A stretch of DNA of 64,000 nt, taken from NCBI GenBank assembly GCA_017881265.1, contig JADGRA010000032.1:42604-106603 (forward strand), read 5' to 3'. The notes beneath the pieces were generated by a model that worked only from the letters and a program-made list of their open reading frames with translations, ran no database searches and was not told the origin of the DNA. Made by a program: the position numbers and the translations under genes. Positions 1 through 8,463 of this stretch are shown in pieces. How positions within the stretch are numbered: the stretch's first letter is position 1; each line of letters begins with the position of its first letter. This DNA is from Myxococcaceae bacterium. Its GTDB lineage: Bacteria; Myxococcota; Myxococcia; Myxococcales; Myxococcaceae.

Positions 1-237
1 TGCCAAGACGACTTCCCCGGGTTTCGAGCACTCGCGTAAACGGAGGCGAGGGGTATCCCTCCGAGACGCAGGTCCGACGCGGGGACCGGGTCGTCCACGG
101 GAACAAGGAGCTGCTCGAGAAGCTCGGACGGAACGACCCCTGCCCGTGCGGCACGGGTAAGCGGTTTCAAGCGTTGCTGCCTGCAAGCCGGAAGGTACGA
201 GGGCAGCGAGCGGAACTCCTACGTCCGGGGCCGTTGA
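1..237 (+). pseudogene. 3' end of a SEC-C zinc-finger protein gene, apparently frameshifted
   Basis: The window opens inside a rightward reading frame (codons from base 3) whose C-terminus reads [12 protein letters not shown], the start of a SEC-C metal-binding motif (CxC followed by CC or CH). In that frame the sequence continues without the second cysteine pair and stops at 240-242. Removing one T from the TTT at 165-167 restores KRFKRCCLQ and a short tail ending at TGA 235-237. SEC-C motifs bind zinc and occur at the end of SecA and of many small proteins. The CC form and the short tail make SecA itself less likely. The break is either a real frameshift or a base-calling error in a homopolymer. 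The start lies outside the window. Confidence 0.55.
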
Positions 238-247
238 GTTGACGCCG

Positions 248-1924
248 CTACCGTTCTATCTGCCGCATCAGCTTCTCCACCTCGGCCTCGGACGGCATGC
301 CCGGAACCTCCGCCGCCCCGAGGTCCTCGTCGCCGTGTGCCTCGGACCACCAGCGCCGCTGCAGCGCCCGCAGCGTCTCGGCCTGGCCCGGGTGCCGCTG
401 TGACAGCAGGGCGGTGAGGCTGTTCGCATCCGCCCAACCCCAGCGGTGGGTGTCGACGTAGGCGCGCAAGTCCCGGACGAAGACGCTGTCGCCCAGCAAC
501 GCGCGCTGCCGGACATGCAGCCCGGGCGCCTTGCCGTACACCAGCGCGGCGTACGTCGTCTCGTCGGGGAAGGCCGACGTCGCCCGGTCCGCGGCGGCGT
601 CCTGCCCCCCCAGCATCCGCCACATGCGGTACGCCCCGCTCACCTGCTGGGCATCCACCGCCCGGGCGGCCTCGGCGCCGTGCGTCCACTCGACGGCCAG
701 CAGCGCCACCGCCTGCGCCAGGGCCTCGTCCGCCACCGGTGCGGCGATGGGGTCCGAGCCGACGAGGCCCGGAAACCACTGGTGTGCCAACTCATGGGCG
801 AGGGCGAAGTCCAACAGCGCGCCCAGGGTTTCCGTGGCGCCGGCGGGCACGTCGGCCTCAGAGAGGCCGAGGGTGCGCCCGGGATGTTCGGTGAGTTGCA
901 CCAGCGGGGTGGACAGCGTCACCAGGCCTGGAAACTCCATCCCGCCGGCACCGCCGGTGAGGGGCGCCGCCACCAGGCGCAGCGTCCGGTAGGGGGTGGG
1001 CCCCAGCCGGCGCTCCATCGCGGAGAGCAACTCCGCCGCCTCATCCAGCAGCCGCTCGGCGGGACGGGCGAGGTCGCCCGGGAAGAGGCTTTCCACCGTG
1101 ACGTCCGCCAGCTGGCGCCGTGCGCTTCGGTAGCCGCGCGTCACCAGCAGCGCCACGTCGCGGGTTGCGGCGATGCCGAAGCGAAAGCGGGTTCCCCCTT
1201 GGGCCGTCGCCGTCTCGCCGAGCGCCGCTCCGGCCGACACCGCAGCCCAGCCGCGCGGGACGGTGACGGAGAGCAGGACATTGGCCGCGTCGTACAGGGC
1301 CAGGTCGCCAATTCCGGTGGGCCCGGCGCCCCGGCTCCCGTCGGGCAAGGTGACGGGGGGCCTCGGCAGAATGCCCACCAGGCTCAGCGCCTCCGGGTAG
1401 GCCGCGAAGGCCCCGTGGTCCGCCCGGCCGCCGACGCTGCTCGGCGCGAGCGCCGAGAGAGGCGAGCTGCCCGTCTCGCCGCGCGGGACCCGGGCCAGCA
1501 GCTGCAGCTCCACCCGCACGCGCTCGCCGGCTGGAAGGGCCCTCGGGAACTCCACCCGCACCAGGTCATCGGCCACGGGCACCAGCGTGGCCGGCTCCCC
1601 ATTCACCAGCGGCTGGTGCAGCCGCACGACGGCGCTGCCGAAGGCGTTCGGCGTGAGGCGCAGCTCCAGGGAGCGACTCGCCGCCTTGGGCGTCCAGGCA
1701 AGCGACACCCGGCCCGCCACGCTGCGCTCGGCCGGCTCCACGACGAGGTCCGCCTCGAGAAAGGGCAGCGCCTGCAAGGGGCCGAGCACCGCCTCGGCAC
1801 GGCCGCGCTCGCCCTCGCGCAGCGACGTGAGGCACGCCTGGACCTCCGGCGAGGCCACTTCCGCCGCCCCCGCCGGCGGCTGCAGGGCAAGCCAGAGCGC
1901 GAGGAGGGGCATGGTGGAGCGCAT
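248..1924 (-). CDS. M1-like zinc metallopeptidase, exported
   Basis: A 558-residue protein with a short N-terminal signal sequence (hydrophobic about 5-21). The C-terminal half holds the gluzincin signature HELAHQW at 377-381, with the third zinc ligand Glu400 exactly 18 residues after the second His. A GGMEFPG segment (327-333) stands in for the substrate-binding GxMEN/GGMEYPG motif. These features are typical of the M1 aminopeptidase superfamily. The N-terminal part (about 50-265) would be the beta-rich domain that precedes the catalytic domain. The protein is shorter than classical M1 aminopeptidases (about 850 residues) and lacks their C-terminal helical domain. A periplasmic or surface role is likely. 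Substrate is unknown. Confidence 0.8.
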   Translation of the reverse strand: MRSTMPLLALWLALQPPAGAAEVASPEVQACLTSLREGERGRAEAVLGPLQALPFLEADLVVEPAERSVAGRVSLAWTPKAASRSLELRLTPNAFGSAVVRLHQPLVNGEPATLVPVADDLVRVEFPRALPAGERVRVELQLLARVPRGETGSSPLSALAPSSVGGRADHGAFAAYPEALSLVGILPRPPVTLPDGSRGAGPTGIGDLALYDAANVLLSVTVPRGWAAVSAGAALGETATAQGGTRFRFGIAATRDVALLVTRGYRSARRQLADVTVESLFPGDLARPAERLLDEAAELLSAMERRLGPTPYRTLRLVAAPLTGGAGGMEFPGLVTLSTPLVQLTEHPGRTLGLSEADVPAGATETLGALLDFALAHELAHQWFPGLVGSDPIAAPVADEALAQAVALLAVEWTHGAEAARAVDAQQVSGAYRMWRMLGGQDAAADRATSAFPDETTYAALVYGKAPGLHVRQRALLGDSVFVRDLRAYVDTHRWGWADANSLTALLSQRHPGQAETLRALQRRWWSEAHGDEDLGAAEVPGMPSEAEVEKLMRQIER

Positions 1925-2061
1925 GCTGATTCGACGCCCATGCTAGCAGCGCGCCCGAGGCAGGTACCCCTGCGGTGCGCCCCCCTTTGTGGCGCTTCTG
2001 TCCCGGCCTGCAGTAGGCACGTGTGGGCTGAACCCAACACGGCCTCGGGGAGTCGTCCAAA

Positions 2062-2730
2062 ATGTTTCTTGGACATGTCGGCGTGGGACTCGCGCTCAAG
2101 CGCGCGGCGCCTGCCTGTAGCGCAGGCGTCCTGGTGGCGGGCGCGCTGCTGCTGGACTGGCTTCTCGGCCTCTTCGTCCTGGCAGGCCTCGAGGAGGTCC
2201 ACGTCCCCTCCGACTTCGCGCGGGCACACTTCCTCACCTTCACCTTCCCGTGGTCCCACGGGCTGCTGGCGACCCTCGGTTGGTCGGCCCTGGCCGCGGC
2301 CTTGGCCGCGGCGCTTTTGCGCGGTCGGGCCCGGGCTGCCGGCGCGCTGGTGGTGGCCGCGGCGGTGACCTCGCACTTCCTCTGCGATGCCGTCGAGCAC
2401 GTGCCGGAGCTCCCGCTGCTGGGCCCCTCCTCGGCCCGGGTGGGCTTGGGCCTGTGGCGCTGGATGCCACTGGCCCTGGCACTGGAGGTCGCCCTGGCTG
2501 CCCTCGGCCTGTGGCTGTACCGCCGCGCGACACCCGGCGGCTTCCCCTGGGGGATGGCCTTTCTGCTTCTGGGCGTGGCGGCGGTGGCCCTTCCCGGCCA
2601 GCTGCTGGGCGCCGAGGCCCCGCCGACGCACTTGCTGGCGGCCACCTGGCTGTTGCAGGCGCCCCTCCTCGGGCTTCTCGCAGCGTGGCTGGACGCACGG
2701 CGACGGACGCATGTGCCGCCGCCCGGCTGA
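2062..2730 (+). CDS. polytopic membrane protein, possibly metal-dependent hydrolase-like
   Basis: A 222-residue hydrophobic protein with about six membrane segments. It starts with FLGHVGVGLALKR and has conserved-looking polar spots PWSHG (near 63) and SHFLCDAVEH (near 104). Histidines and an aspartate placed next to membrane helices recall the YdjM/YbcI-type inner-membrane metal-dependent hydrolase family. This is a resemblance of pattern only. The gene stands alone between the divergent metallopeptidase and a lipoprotein gene that starts 24 bases downstream, so the latter two could be co-transcribed. Function not established. Confidence 0.6.
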   Translation: MFLGHVGVGLALKRAAPACSAGVLVAGALLLDWLLGLFVLAGLEEVHVPSDFARAHFLTFTFPWSHGLLATLGWSALAAALAAALLRGRARAAGALVVAAAVTSHFLCDAVEHVPELPLLGPSSARVGLGLWRWMPLALALEVALAALGLWLYRRATPGGFPWGMAFLLLGVAAVALPGQLLGAEAPPTHLLAATWLLQAPLLGLLAAWLDARRRTHVPPPG

Positions 2731-2754
2731 GGTGGGCTAGCCTGGCCCCCGCGC

Positions 2755-3231
2755 GTGCGTCCCTGGGTGCTGCTGCTGCTGTGGGCCTGCGGCTGTGCCG
2801 CGCCGCCGGCGCCTCCCCCCGAGCCGCCGGCGCGCCCAGCCCCGCCGCCCAGTCCCCTCGCCGGCTGCCCGGCTGACCTCTCCGGGGTTTGGCGTCACAG
2901 CGAGGACGACAGCTTCCGCTACCTGGCGCGGGATGACGGCGGCGTCCTCCTCCTCGAGGTGCACCACGTGGCGGCCGACGGGGGCACGGAGGCCTCGCAG
3001 TTGGTGCTGGTGCGTTCCCCGGGCAGCTTCGTCGGGGCGGTGGGGGTCGCCCGCTTCAACGGCGACGCCGGGTGCGCCGCGCTCTTCCCCGCCGAAGTCG
3101 TCAGCTGCGCCGATGCCGGGCTTGTCGTGTACACCGTCCAGCGCTTGAGGGTGGACGGGGCCTGCCGGCCCGTCGAGCCCGGTGTCCACCGGCTGCACCG
3201 CCTGGTCCGCGTGCCCCCAGACGCAGGCTAG
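2755..3231 (+). CDS. small proline-rich lipoprotein-like secreted protein
   Basis: A 158-residue protein with GTG start. The first 14 residues (LLLLWACGC) form a hydrophobic segment ending in cysteines. Either Cys12 or Cys14 could be the lipidated residue, but the lipobox is atypical because of the tryptophan. A Pro/Ala-rich stretch follows (about 15-35), typical of a tether from the membrane. The remaining residues (from about 38, CPADLSGVWRHSEDDSFRY) look like a small beta-rich domain with several cysteines. No family recognised. It ends 76 bases before the convergent glycosyltransferase gene. Confidence 0.55.
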   Translation: MRPWVLLLLWACGCAAPPAPPPEPPARPAPPPSPLAGCPADLSGVWRHSEDDSFRYLARDDGGVLLLEVHHVAADGGTEASQLVLVRSPGSFVGAVGVARFNGDAGCAALFPAEVVSCADAGLVVYTVQRLRVDGACRPVEPGVHRLHRLVRVPPDAG

Positions 3232-3307
3232 GGGGGGTGCCGCTGCCAGCGTCGGCCCCTCTCCGCCCCTTAGGGCCCGGCGGGGGGCGGGAAGTCCTGG
3301 GCGGGCT

Positions 3308-4807
3308 TTACGCTTCGGCTGCCAGGGCGACGCGGACTTCGCGCCGGACGGGCATCCGGCCCTGGAAGAGGCTCATCAGCCCGACGTAGAGGAAGCCCAC
3401 CTGGAAGAGCACCAGGAAGGGAACCGACGTCCAGATGCCCGCGTCCACGGCAAACCAAAGCGCTCCGGTGAAGTACAGGCCGAAGCACAGCTCCACCACT
3501 GGCATCAGCGTCTTCTTGCCGCGGTAGCCGCGCTTCACCGGGCCGAGGACGTCCTTGCCTTCGCTCCCCGTCTTGGGGGTGCGGGTGAAGCCGCTCTCCT
3601 GGCTGAGGAGCGCCTCGACCACGGCCTTGGCGTTGTTGATGGCGAGCCCGATGCCGAGCGACATGAGAAAGGGCAGGTAGCGGACGCGCTCCCACCAGTT
3701 GAGTCCCTGCTCCCGTTGCGCGGCGACGTAGAAGAAGCACACCGAGGCGGTGGCAGTGATGCAGAAGGGCAGGTCCAGGAACAGCGTCGAGTAGAGCCCA
3801 TGGTTGAAGCGGACCACCATCGACAGCGGCATCAGGACCGAGAGCAGCACCATCAACAGGTAGGCCAGGTTGTTGGTGAGATGAAAGAACGCCTCCTGCT
3901 TCAGGGCGAAGGGCAGGTTGCTCCGCAGGATGGTGGGGAGCAGCTTGCGCGCCGTCTGGATGGAGCCCTTGGCCCAGCGGTGCTGCTGGCTCTTGAAGGC
4001 GTTCATGTCCACCGGCACTTCGGCTGGCGAGACCACCTCCGGCAGAAACACGAATTGCCACCCGCGCAGCTGGGCGCGGTAGCTCAGGTCCAGGTCCTCG
4101 GTGAGGGTGTCATGCTGCCAGCCGCCGGCGTCGGTGATGCAGGTGCGCCGCCAGATGCCCGCCGTCCCGTTGAAGTTGAAGAAGCAGCCGGAACGGTTGC
4201 GCGCGGTGTGCTCGATGATGAAGTGGCCATCGAGAAAAATGCTCTGGGCCTGGGTTAGGATGGAGAAGTCGCGGTTGAGGTGTCCCCAGCGCACCTGCAC
4301 CATGCCCACCTTCGTGTCGGCAAAGAAGGGCACGGTGCGCTCGAGGAAATCCGGGGTCGGGACGAAGTCGGCGTCGAAGACGGCGACGAATTCGCCGGTG
4401 GCCAGCGTCAGGCCATGGGCCAGCGCTCCCGCCTTGAAGCCCAGGCGGTTGGTGCGGCGGACGTAAGAGATGTCCGTGCCGTGGGTCCGGGCGCGCTCCA
4501 CCGCCGCGCGGGCGATGCCGGTGGTTTCGTCCGTCGAGTCGTCCAACACCTGGACCTCGAGGAGGTCGCGTGGGTACTCGATGCGACACACCGCCTCAAT
4601 CAGCCGCTCCACGACGTACATCTCGTTGAAGACGGGCAGCTGGATGGTGACCCGGGGCAGCCGGGTCAGGCGCCCGTTGGGCGTCGGAAGATTGAATTTG
4701 TGGCGGTAATACAGAAACGCCATCCGGTAGCGATGTGACCCGTACACGGCCAAAACGCACAGGACGGCGAAGTAGACGCCGAGAAAAACGAATTCGACCG
4801 TGGTCAT
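3308..4807 (-). CDS. cellulose-synthase-like GT2 glycosyltransferase
   Basis: A 499-residue membrane glycosyltransferase of family 2. One N-terminal membrane helix precedes the catalytic domain, which shows the processive signature in order: DDSTDE (89-94), DAD (145-147), TEDLD with Asp238, and QQHRW (274-278). Four or more membrane helices follow (about 310-480), forming the polymer channel seen in cellulose and mannan synthases. The D,D,D,QxxRW set indicates processive transfer from a nucleotide sugar across the inner membrane. There is no PilZ domain and no bcs partner nearby, so the product could be another beta-glycan or a lipid-linked sugar. It is transcribed alone. Confidence 0.85.
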   Translation of the reverse strand: MTTVEFVFLGVYFAVLCVLAVYGSHRYRMAFLYYRHKFNLPTPNGRLTRLPRVTIQLPVFNEMYVVERLIEAVCRIEYPRDLLEVQVLDDSTDETTGIARAAVERARTHGTDISYVRRTNRLGFKAGALAHGLTLATGEFVAVFDADFVPTPDFLERTVPFFADTKVGMVQVRWGHLNRDFSILTQAQSIFLDGHFIIEHTARNRSGCFFNFNGTAGIWRRTCITDAGGWQHDTLTEDLDLSYRAQLRGWQFVFLPEVVSPAEVPVDMNAFKSQQHRWAKGSIQTARKLLPTILRSNLPFALKQEAFFHLTNNLAYLLMVLLSVLMPLSMVVRFNHGLYSTLFLDLPFCITATASVCFFYVAAQREQGLNWWERVRYLPFLMSLGIGLAINNAKAVVEALLSQESGFTRTPKTGSEGKDVLGPVKRGYRGKKTLMPVVELCFGLYFTGALWFAVDAGIWTSVPFLVLFQVGFLYVGLMSLFQGRMPVRREVRVALAAEA

Positions 4808-5078
4808 CTTTGGCGCAGGCCCCTCCCGCGAGAACCCGTCCCGCGGTTCGCTTCACGACCGCCGAGGGACGAAATACCCCTCAGGCCCCAGCCCCAGGGC
4901 CCAACGGCTGGCGTCTCCGATGTCTGCCGCTCCCCTTCCCTGGACGCGGCGGCGCGGGACAATAGGGATGGGCCCTTCCCCTGTCAAACGATTCTAGCGA
5001 TTCCGGTGGCTTAGCAGAGTTGGCCCTGCAAGCTTGTCCGTTTGCGTCACACTCCAGCGTCGCGGCGCGGTGCCCGAC

Positions 5079-6473
5079 TTACTGGGCGCGTCCCGCCGCC
5101 TGCGGGCTCGCAGGCCCGGCGGGGGGCTCGCCCTGGGCGGCGGGCGGGTTGGCGGTGACACCAGGGCTGGCGGAGGCCGTCGGCCGTCCTGGGGACTCCC
5201 CCGACACATCGTGCAGGTAGTTGAGGGCCAGGCGCAGCTGCTCGTCGTTGAGGCTGGCCGTGAGGGGCCAGTCATGCGCCTGCAGCACCCGGGGAACCCG
5301 GGCGTCCACGGCACCCGGGTTGCGCAGGTGGTGACGCAGGTCCTTCTCGCGAGGCATGTGCGTGCTGGCGCCGTCGCGGCTATCGGGGACGACGACGTCG
5401 GGCTGGATGCCGGACTCCTGGATGCTGCGGCCCTTGGGCGTGAAGTAGCGCGCGATGGTGAGCTTCAGGCCGCTTCCGTCCTCCAACTCGATGACCGTCT
5501 GGACCGAGCCCTTGCCAAAGGTGGGCGAGCCGACGATGAGGGCGCGGGCGTGGTCCTGCAGCGCGCCGGCCACAATCTCCGCCGCCGAGGCGCAGCCGCC
5601 ATTGACGAGGACCACCAGAGGGTAGGGCTTCTCGGTGTCCCGGTCGTGGCTCTTCTCCTCGGTGACGTTGTGCGGCCCTCGCCCGCGGGTGGTGACGATG
5701 GTGAGCTTGCCCGGAAGAAAGCGGTCGCTCACCGCCACCGCCTGGTCGAGCAAGCCACCCGGGTTGTTGCGCAGGTCGAGCACCAGCCCCCGCAACTCGT
5801 GCCCGCCGTTGAGCGTCCGCAGCCGGTCGAGTTCCCGCTTCAGGTAGATGTCGGTGCGCTCCTGGAAGTTCTTCAACCGGACGTAGCCGATGGTCCCGTA
5901 GAGCGACCCCTCCGCCGAGACAATCCGCACGTGGTCCCTCAGGATGGTGATGTCCTGGGGCTGGGCGAAGCCAGCGCGCATCAGCGTCAGCGTCACCCGC
6001 TTGCCGGCCGGCCCGCGCATCTTCGCGGCCGCGCGGGCCACGTCCATCAGGCGGGTGCTCTCGCCGTCGATGGCGAGAATCTCGTCGCCGGCGTGCACGC
6101 CGGCACGCGCCGCGGGCGTGTCGTCCATCGGGGCGACCACCACCAGCACCTCGCCCTTCTTGGCGATGTCGAGCCCCAGCCCGCCGAACTCGCCGGAGGT
6201 GTCAATCTTCATCTCCTTGAAGACGTCGGGCGGCATGAAGACGGTGTGCGGGTCCAGCGTGTCGAGCATCCCCTTGATGGCGCCGTACATGAGCTGCTTG
6301 TCGTCCACTTTCTCCACGTAATTGTTCTGCACGTAGCTGAGGACGCGGGCGAAGAGCTCGAGCTGCTTGTACGTCGTCTCGGTCTGAGCAGGCGCGGGGG
6401 GCGTCGCCGGGGCGGCCACCGCGTGCGCGGCGGCGAGCACCAGGACGGCAGCGGCACGGCGGAGGGAGAACAC
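5079..6473 (-). CDS. ctpA: C-terminal processing peptidase (S41, CtpA/Prc type)
   Basis: A 464-residue exported serine protease. A signal peptide (1-21) is followed by a helical N-terminal region, a PDZ domain (about 87-165, containing GGLGLDI and GDEILAIDG) and the S41 catalytic domain. The catalytic dyad is Ser296 in GGCASAAE and Lys321 in GSPTFGKGS, with the 25-residue spacing typical of the family. LDLRNNPGG (near 231) is the usual S41 core motif. A Pro/Ala-rich tail (about 425-464) is probably disordered. Such proteases trim periplasmic or lipoprotein substrates by recognising C-termini. It is divergent from the MarR gene and shares the 124-base intergenic region with it. Confidence 0.9.
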   Translation of the reverse strand: MFSLRRAAAVLVLAAAHAVAAPATPPAPAQTETTYKQLELFARVLSYVQNNYVEKVDDKQLMYGAIKGMLDTLDPHTVFMPPDVFKEMKIDTSGEFGGLGLDIAKKGEVLVVVAPMDDTPAARAGVHAGDEILAIDGESTRLMDVARAAAKMRGPAGKRVTLTLMRAGFAQPQDITILRDHVRIVSAEGSLYGTIGYVRLKNFQERTDIYLKRELDRLRTLNGGHELRGLVLDLRNNPGGLLDQAVAVSDRFLPGKLTIVTTRGRGPHNVTEEKSHDRDTEKPYPLVVLVNGGCASAAEIVAGALQDHARALIVGSPTFGKGSVQTVIELEDGSGLKLTIARYFTPKGRSIQESGIQPDVVVPDSRDGASTHMPREKDLRHHLRNPGAVDARVPRVLQAHDWPLTASLNDEQLRLALNYLHDVSGESPGRPTASASPGVTANPPAAQGEPPAGPASPQAAGRAQ

Positions 6474-6563
6474 CTCGGCAAGCTTAGTCGACCGCCGCCG
6501 CGCGGGGCGAACCCCCCGGGGGCCGACGGGCCGCCCCGGGGGAGCGCCCCGGACACCATCCTT

Positions 6564-6591
6564 TAAAATATTACGTATACGTACTATACGT
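6564..6591 (+). promoter_or_regulatory. promoter -10 and operator-like palindrome of the MarR gene
   Basis: A sudden AT-rich patch in GC-rich DNA just before the MarR start. TAAAAT at 6564-6569 fits a -10 box, although no convincing -35 was found. TACGTATACGTA at 6572-6583 is a perfect 12-base palindrome, and TATACGT occurs twice (6576-6582 and 6585-6591) in direct orientation 9 bases apart. MarR-family repressors usually bind such palindromes over their own promoter, so autoregulation is likely. It may also control the divergent protease gene. Confidence 0.55.
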
Positions 6592-6597
6592 TAACGG

Positions 6598-7065
6598 ATG
6601 AAAGCCGCCGTCCGCCGACTCGCCCTCATCCCGGGCATCCACCGGGCCACCCACCGCATCGGCCTCTGGCTGGAAGCGGCCCAGCCCCGCCTCGACGTCA
6701 GCCAGGGCGAGGCGCACCTGCTCGCACACCTGGCCGAGGCGGGCACCTGCTCCGTCGCGCAGCTGCACCGGGCGTTCGCCCACAAGCGGTCGTCCCTCAC
6801 CACCTACCTCGACCGGCTGGAACGCCGCGCCTACGTCCTGCGCACCGCGCACCCGGAGGACCGCCGCTCCTTCCTCGTGGCGCTGACCCCTGCAGGCAGT
6901 GCTGCCGCGGGCCGGGTCCACCGGCGGCTGGCCGCGCTGGAGTTGGCGACCCTGCGGCAGCTCAGCGACCGGGATGTCCTCGCCGTGCGCGCCGCGCTCC
7001 AGGCCCTGCAGGACGCGACCGAGCCCAAGCGCCGCCCCACCCGAAAGAAGGGAGTTTCCCGGTGA
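6598..7065 (+). CDS. MarR-family transcriptional regulator
   Basis: A 155-residue winged-helix regulator. The central helix-turn-helix region (about 48-80, SVAQLHRAFAHKRSSLTTYLDRLE) is followed by the wing (RRAYVLRTAHPEDRRSFLVALT), where the basic DxRR tip contacts DNA. The C-terminal helices would form the dimer interface. No clear Shine-Dalgarno sequence precedes the ATG, so the mRNA may be nearly leaderless. The gene overlaps the next one by four bases (GTGA), so the pair should be translationally coupled. The neighbour is a small-molecule-binding SRPBCC protein. Ligand unknown. Confidence 0.88.
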   Translation: MKAAVRRLALIPGIHRATHRIGLWLEAAQPRLDVSQGEAHLLAHLAEAGTCSVAQLHRAFAHKRSSLTTYLDRLERRAYVLRTAHPEDRRSFLVALTPAGSAAAGRVHRRLAALELATLRQLSDRDVLAVRAALQALQDATEPKRRPTRKKGVSR

Positions 7066-7598
7066 CCTCCGGACTTGCCCTCCGCGTCGCTGCGGAAGTC
7101 CTCGCCACCGCGCCCGGCCCCGACGTGGCACTCGAGCGGGCCACGCGCGTGGGCGTCCAGACGTGGGAGGCGCCGCCGGAGCGGGTCCTTCCGCTGCTGA
7201 CGCCGCTCGGAGAAAAGGCCTGGGCCGCGGACTGGGCGCCCGACATCCGCTGGCAGGCTCCAGGCAACGGCGAAGGCACCCTCTTTGTCACGCGCTCGCA
7301 CGGCGGGAACGAGACCCTGTGGGTGCAGCAAACCGTCGACGCCGTGAACCTCCGCGTCGCCTACACGCACCTGCGCCTGGGCGTGCTCCTGGTGGAACTC
7401 AGCATCACCCTTCTGCCCCTGCCGGAGGAACGGACGCGCGGCGAGGTCCGCTACACCTTCACCGCGCTCTCCGAGCGAGGCAACGCACGCATCGCCGAGA
7501 TGACCGAGCAGCACTTCGCCGATGTCATGAGGGACTGGGAGCGCGCGCTGAACCACTTCCTACGGACGGGCCGGAAACTGGACGCACCCCACCCATGA
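7062..7598 (+). CDS. SRPBCC (START-like) family protein
   Basis: A 178-residue protein that appears to have the beta-rich helix-grip fold: an initial strand with E-x-P-ERVLPLL (about 36-46), several strands, and a long C-terminal helix ending in WERALNHFLRTGR. These proteins hold hydrophobic ligands in a central cavity. GTG start, overlapping the MarR stop by four bases, which suggests one operon. Its last 74 bases overlap the 3' end of the convergent alpha/beta hydrolase gene. Ligand unknown. Confidence 0.7.
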   Translation: MTSGLALRVAAEVLATAPGPDVALERATRVGVQTWEAPPERVLPLLTPLGEKAWAADWAPDIRWQAPGNGEGTLFVTRSHGGNETLWVQQTVDAVNLRVAYTHLRLGVLLVELSITLLPLPEERTRGEVRYTFTALSERGNARIAEMTEQHFADVMRDWERALNHFLRTGRKLDAPHP

Positions 7599-8451
7599 GG
7601 CCTTCCGCCTCGGCGAAGTCCCCCAGGCGGCGCACCATCTCGCGGGGCCGTTCCATCTGCGGCACGTGTCCCACCGCCTCCACCACCTCGATGCGGGCGC
7701 TCGCCGGCAGGTGCGCCCGGTAGTAGGCCAGCATCTCCGCCGGCAGCAGCTTCTCGCTGCCACCCCACAACAGCAGCGTCGGGACGTCGACGCGTGCCAG
7801 CGTCTCCGGGGACAGGTGGTCTTCCACCGTCGCCTTCGCGCGGATGGCTCGCACCGCCGGGGTGTTGTGCACCTTGCGCATCTGCGGGGCGAAGAGGAGC
7901 GCGGTCACCGGCGCACGGTGGAAGAGGCGCCGGGTGAAGGCCAGTCCGTCGCGGGCGGTGTGGACTTCGAGGCGCCCCATCAACTCCGCGAAGCGTTCCG
8001 GCGGCAGCCGGGCCCCCGCCGGAGCCAGCAGTCCAAGCGCGCAGACATCCTCGGGATGGTCGACCGCCAGCGTCAGCGCCAGTGCGCCGCCGAGCGAGTT
8101 CCCCACCACCAGCGCCGGCTCCTTCACCACCTGCTGGCAGAATCCGTGCAGGACGGCCAGGTGCTCGTCGAGGGCCAGCGGCCCGGACTCCGGAAGCGGG
8201 GAAAACCCATTGCCCGGCAGGTCGAGGGCGTAGACGCACGAGAAGCGCGCCGCCAGGCCGAAAAACATTCGCGCAAACCCGTTGGCGTTGCCGCCAAGCC
8301 CGTGCAGCAGCAGCACCGGGGCCCCCGTGCCGCGTCCGGCGAGCCGGTAGAAATGGACGGCATGACCGCCGACACGTTGGGTGGACGACTCGACACCCCG
8401 CGCGACCAGCGCCCGGCGCACCACGGTGTGCAGCGTCTCCAGCAGGTCCAT
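7525..8451 (-). CDS. alpha/beta hydrolase
   Basis: A 308-residue alpha/beta-hydrolase-fold protein. The oxyanion-hole motif LLLHGLGGNANG (about 47-58) and nucleophile elbow GNSLGG with Ser119 are clear. The catalytic His is in VGHVPQMERP near the C-terminus. The usual acid position (WGxxDxxxP) reads WGGSEKLLP, so glutamate appears to replace aspartate. That is unusual but still compatible with activity. No signal peptide, so it is probably cytoplasmic. It lies 12 bases after the envC-like gene in the same direction. Its 3' end overlaps the convergent SRPBCC gene by 74 bases. Substrate unknown. Confidence 0.85.
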   Translation of the reverse strand: MDLLETLHTVVRRALVARGVESSTQRVGGHAVHFYRLAGRGTGAPVLLLHGLGGNANGFARMFFGLAARFSCVYALDLPGNGFSPLPESGPLALDEHLAVLHGFCQQVVKEPALVVGNSLGGALALTLAVDHPEDVCALGLLAPAGARLPPERFAELMGRLEVHTARDGLAFTRRLFHRAPVTALLFAPQMRKVHNTPAVRAIRAKATVEDHLSPETLARVDVPTLLLWGGSEKLLPAEMLAYYRAHLPASARIEVVEAVGHVPQMERPREMVRRLGDFAEAEGLMGGVRPVSGPSVGSGSARAPSPS

Positions 8452-8463
8452 CGTCGCGCCTTC

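Noticed and set aside
446..2368. 640-codon open frame on the plus strand over the metallopeptidase gene
   Set aside because: It is the antisense of a clear M1-like gene, is rich in Arg, Gly, Ala and His and has no domain. High GC content removes stop codons from shadow frames.
5034..6566. 510-codon plus-strand frame opposite ctpA
   Set aside because: Antisense to a protease with an intact Ser/Lys dyad. No family pattern.
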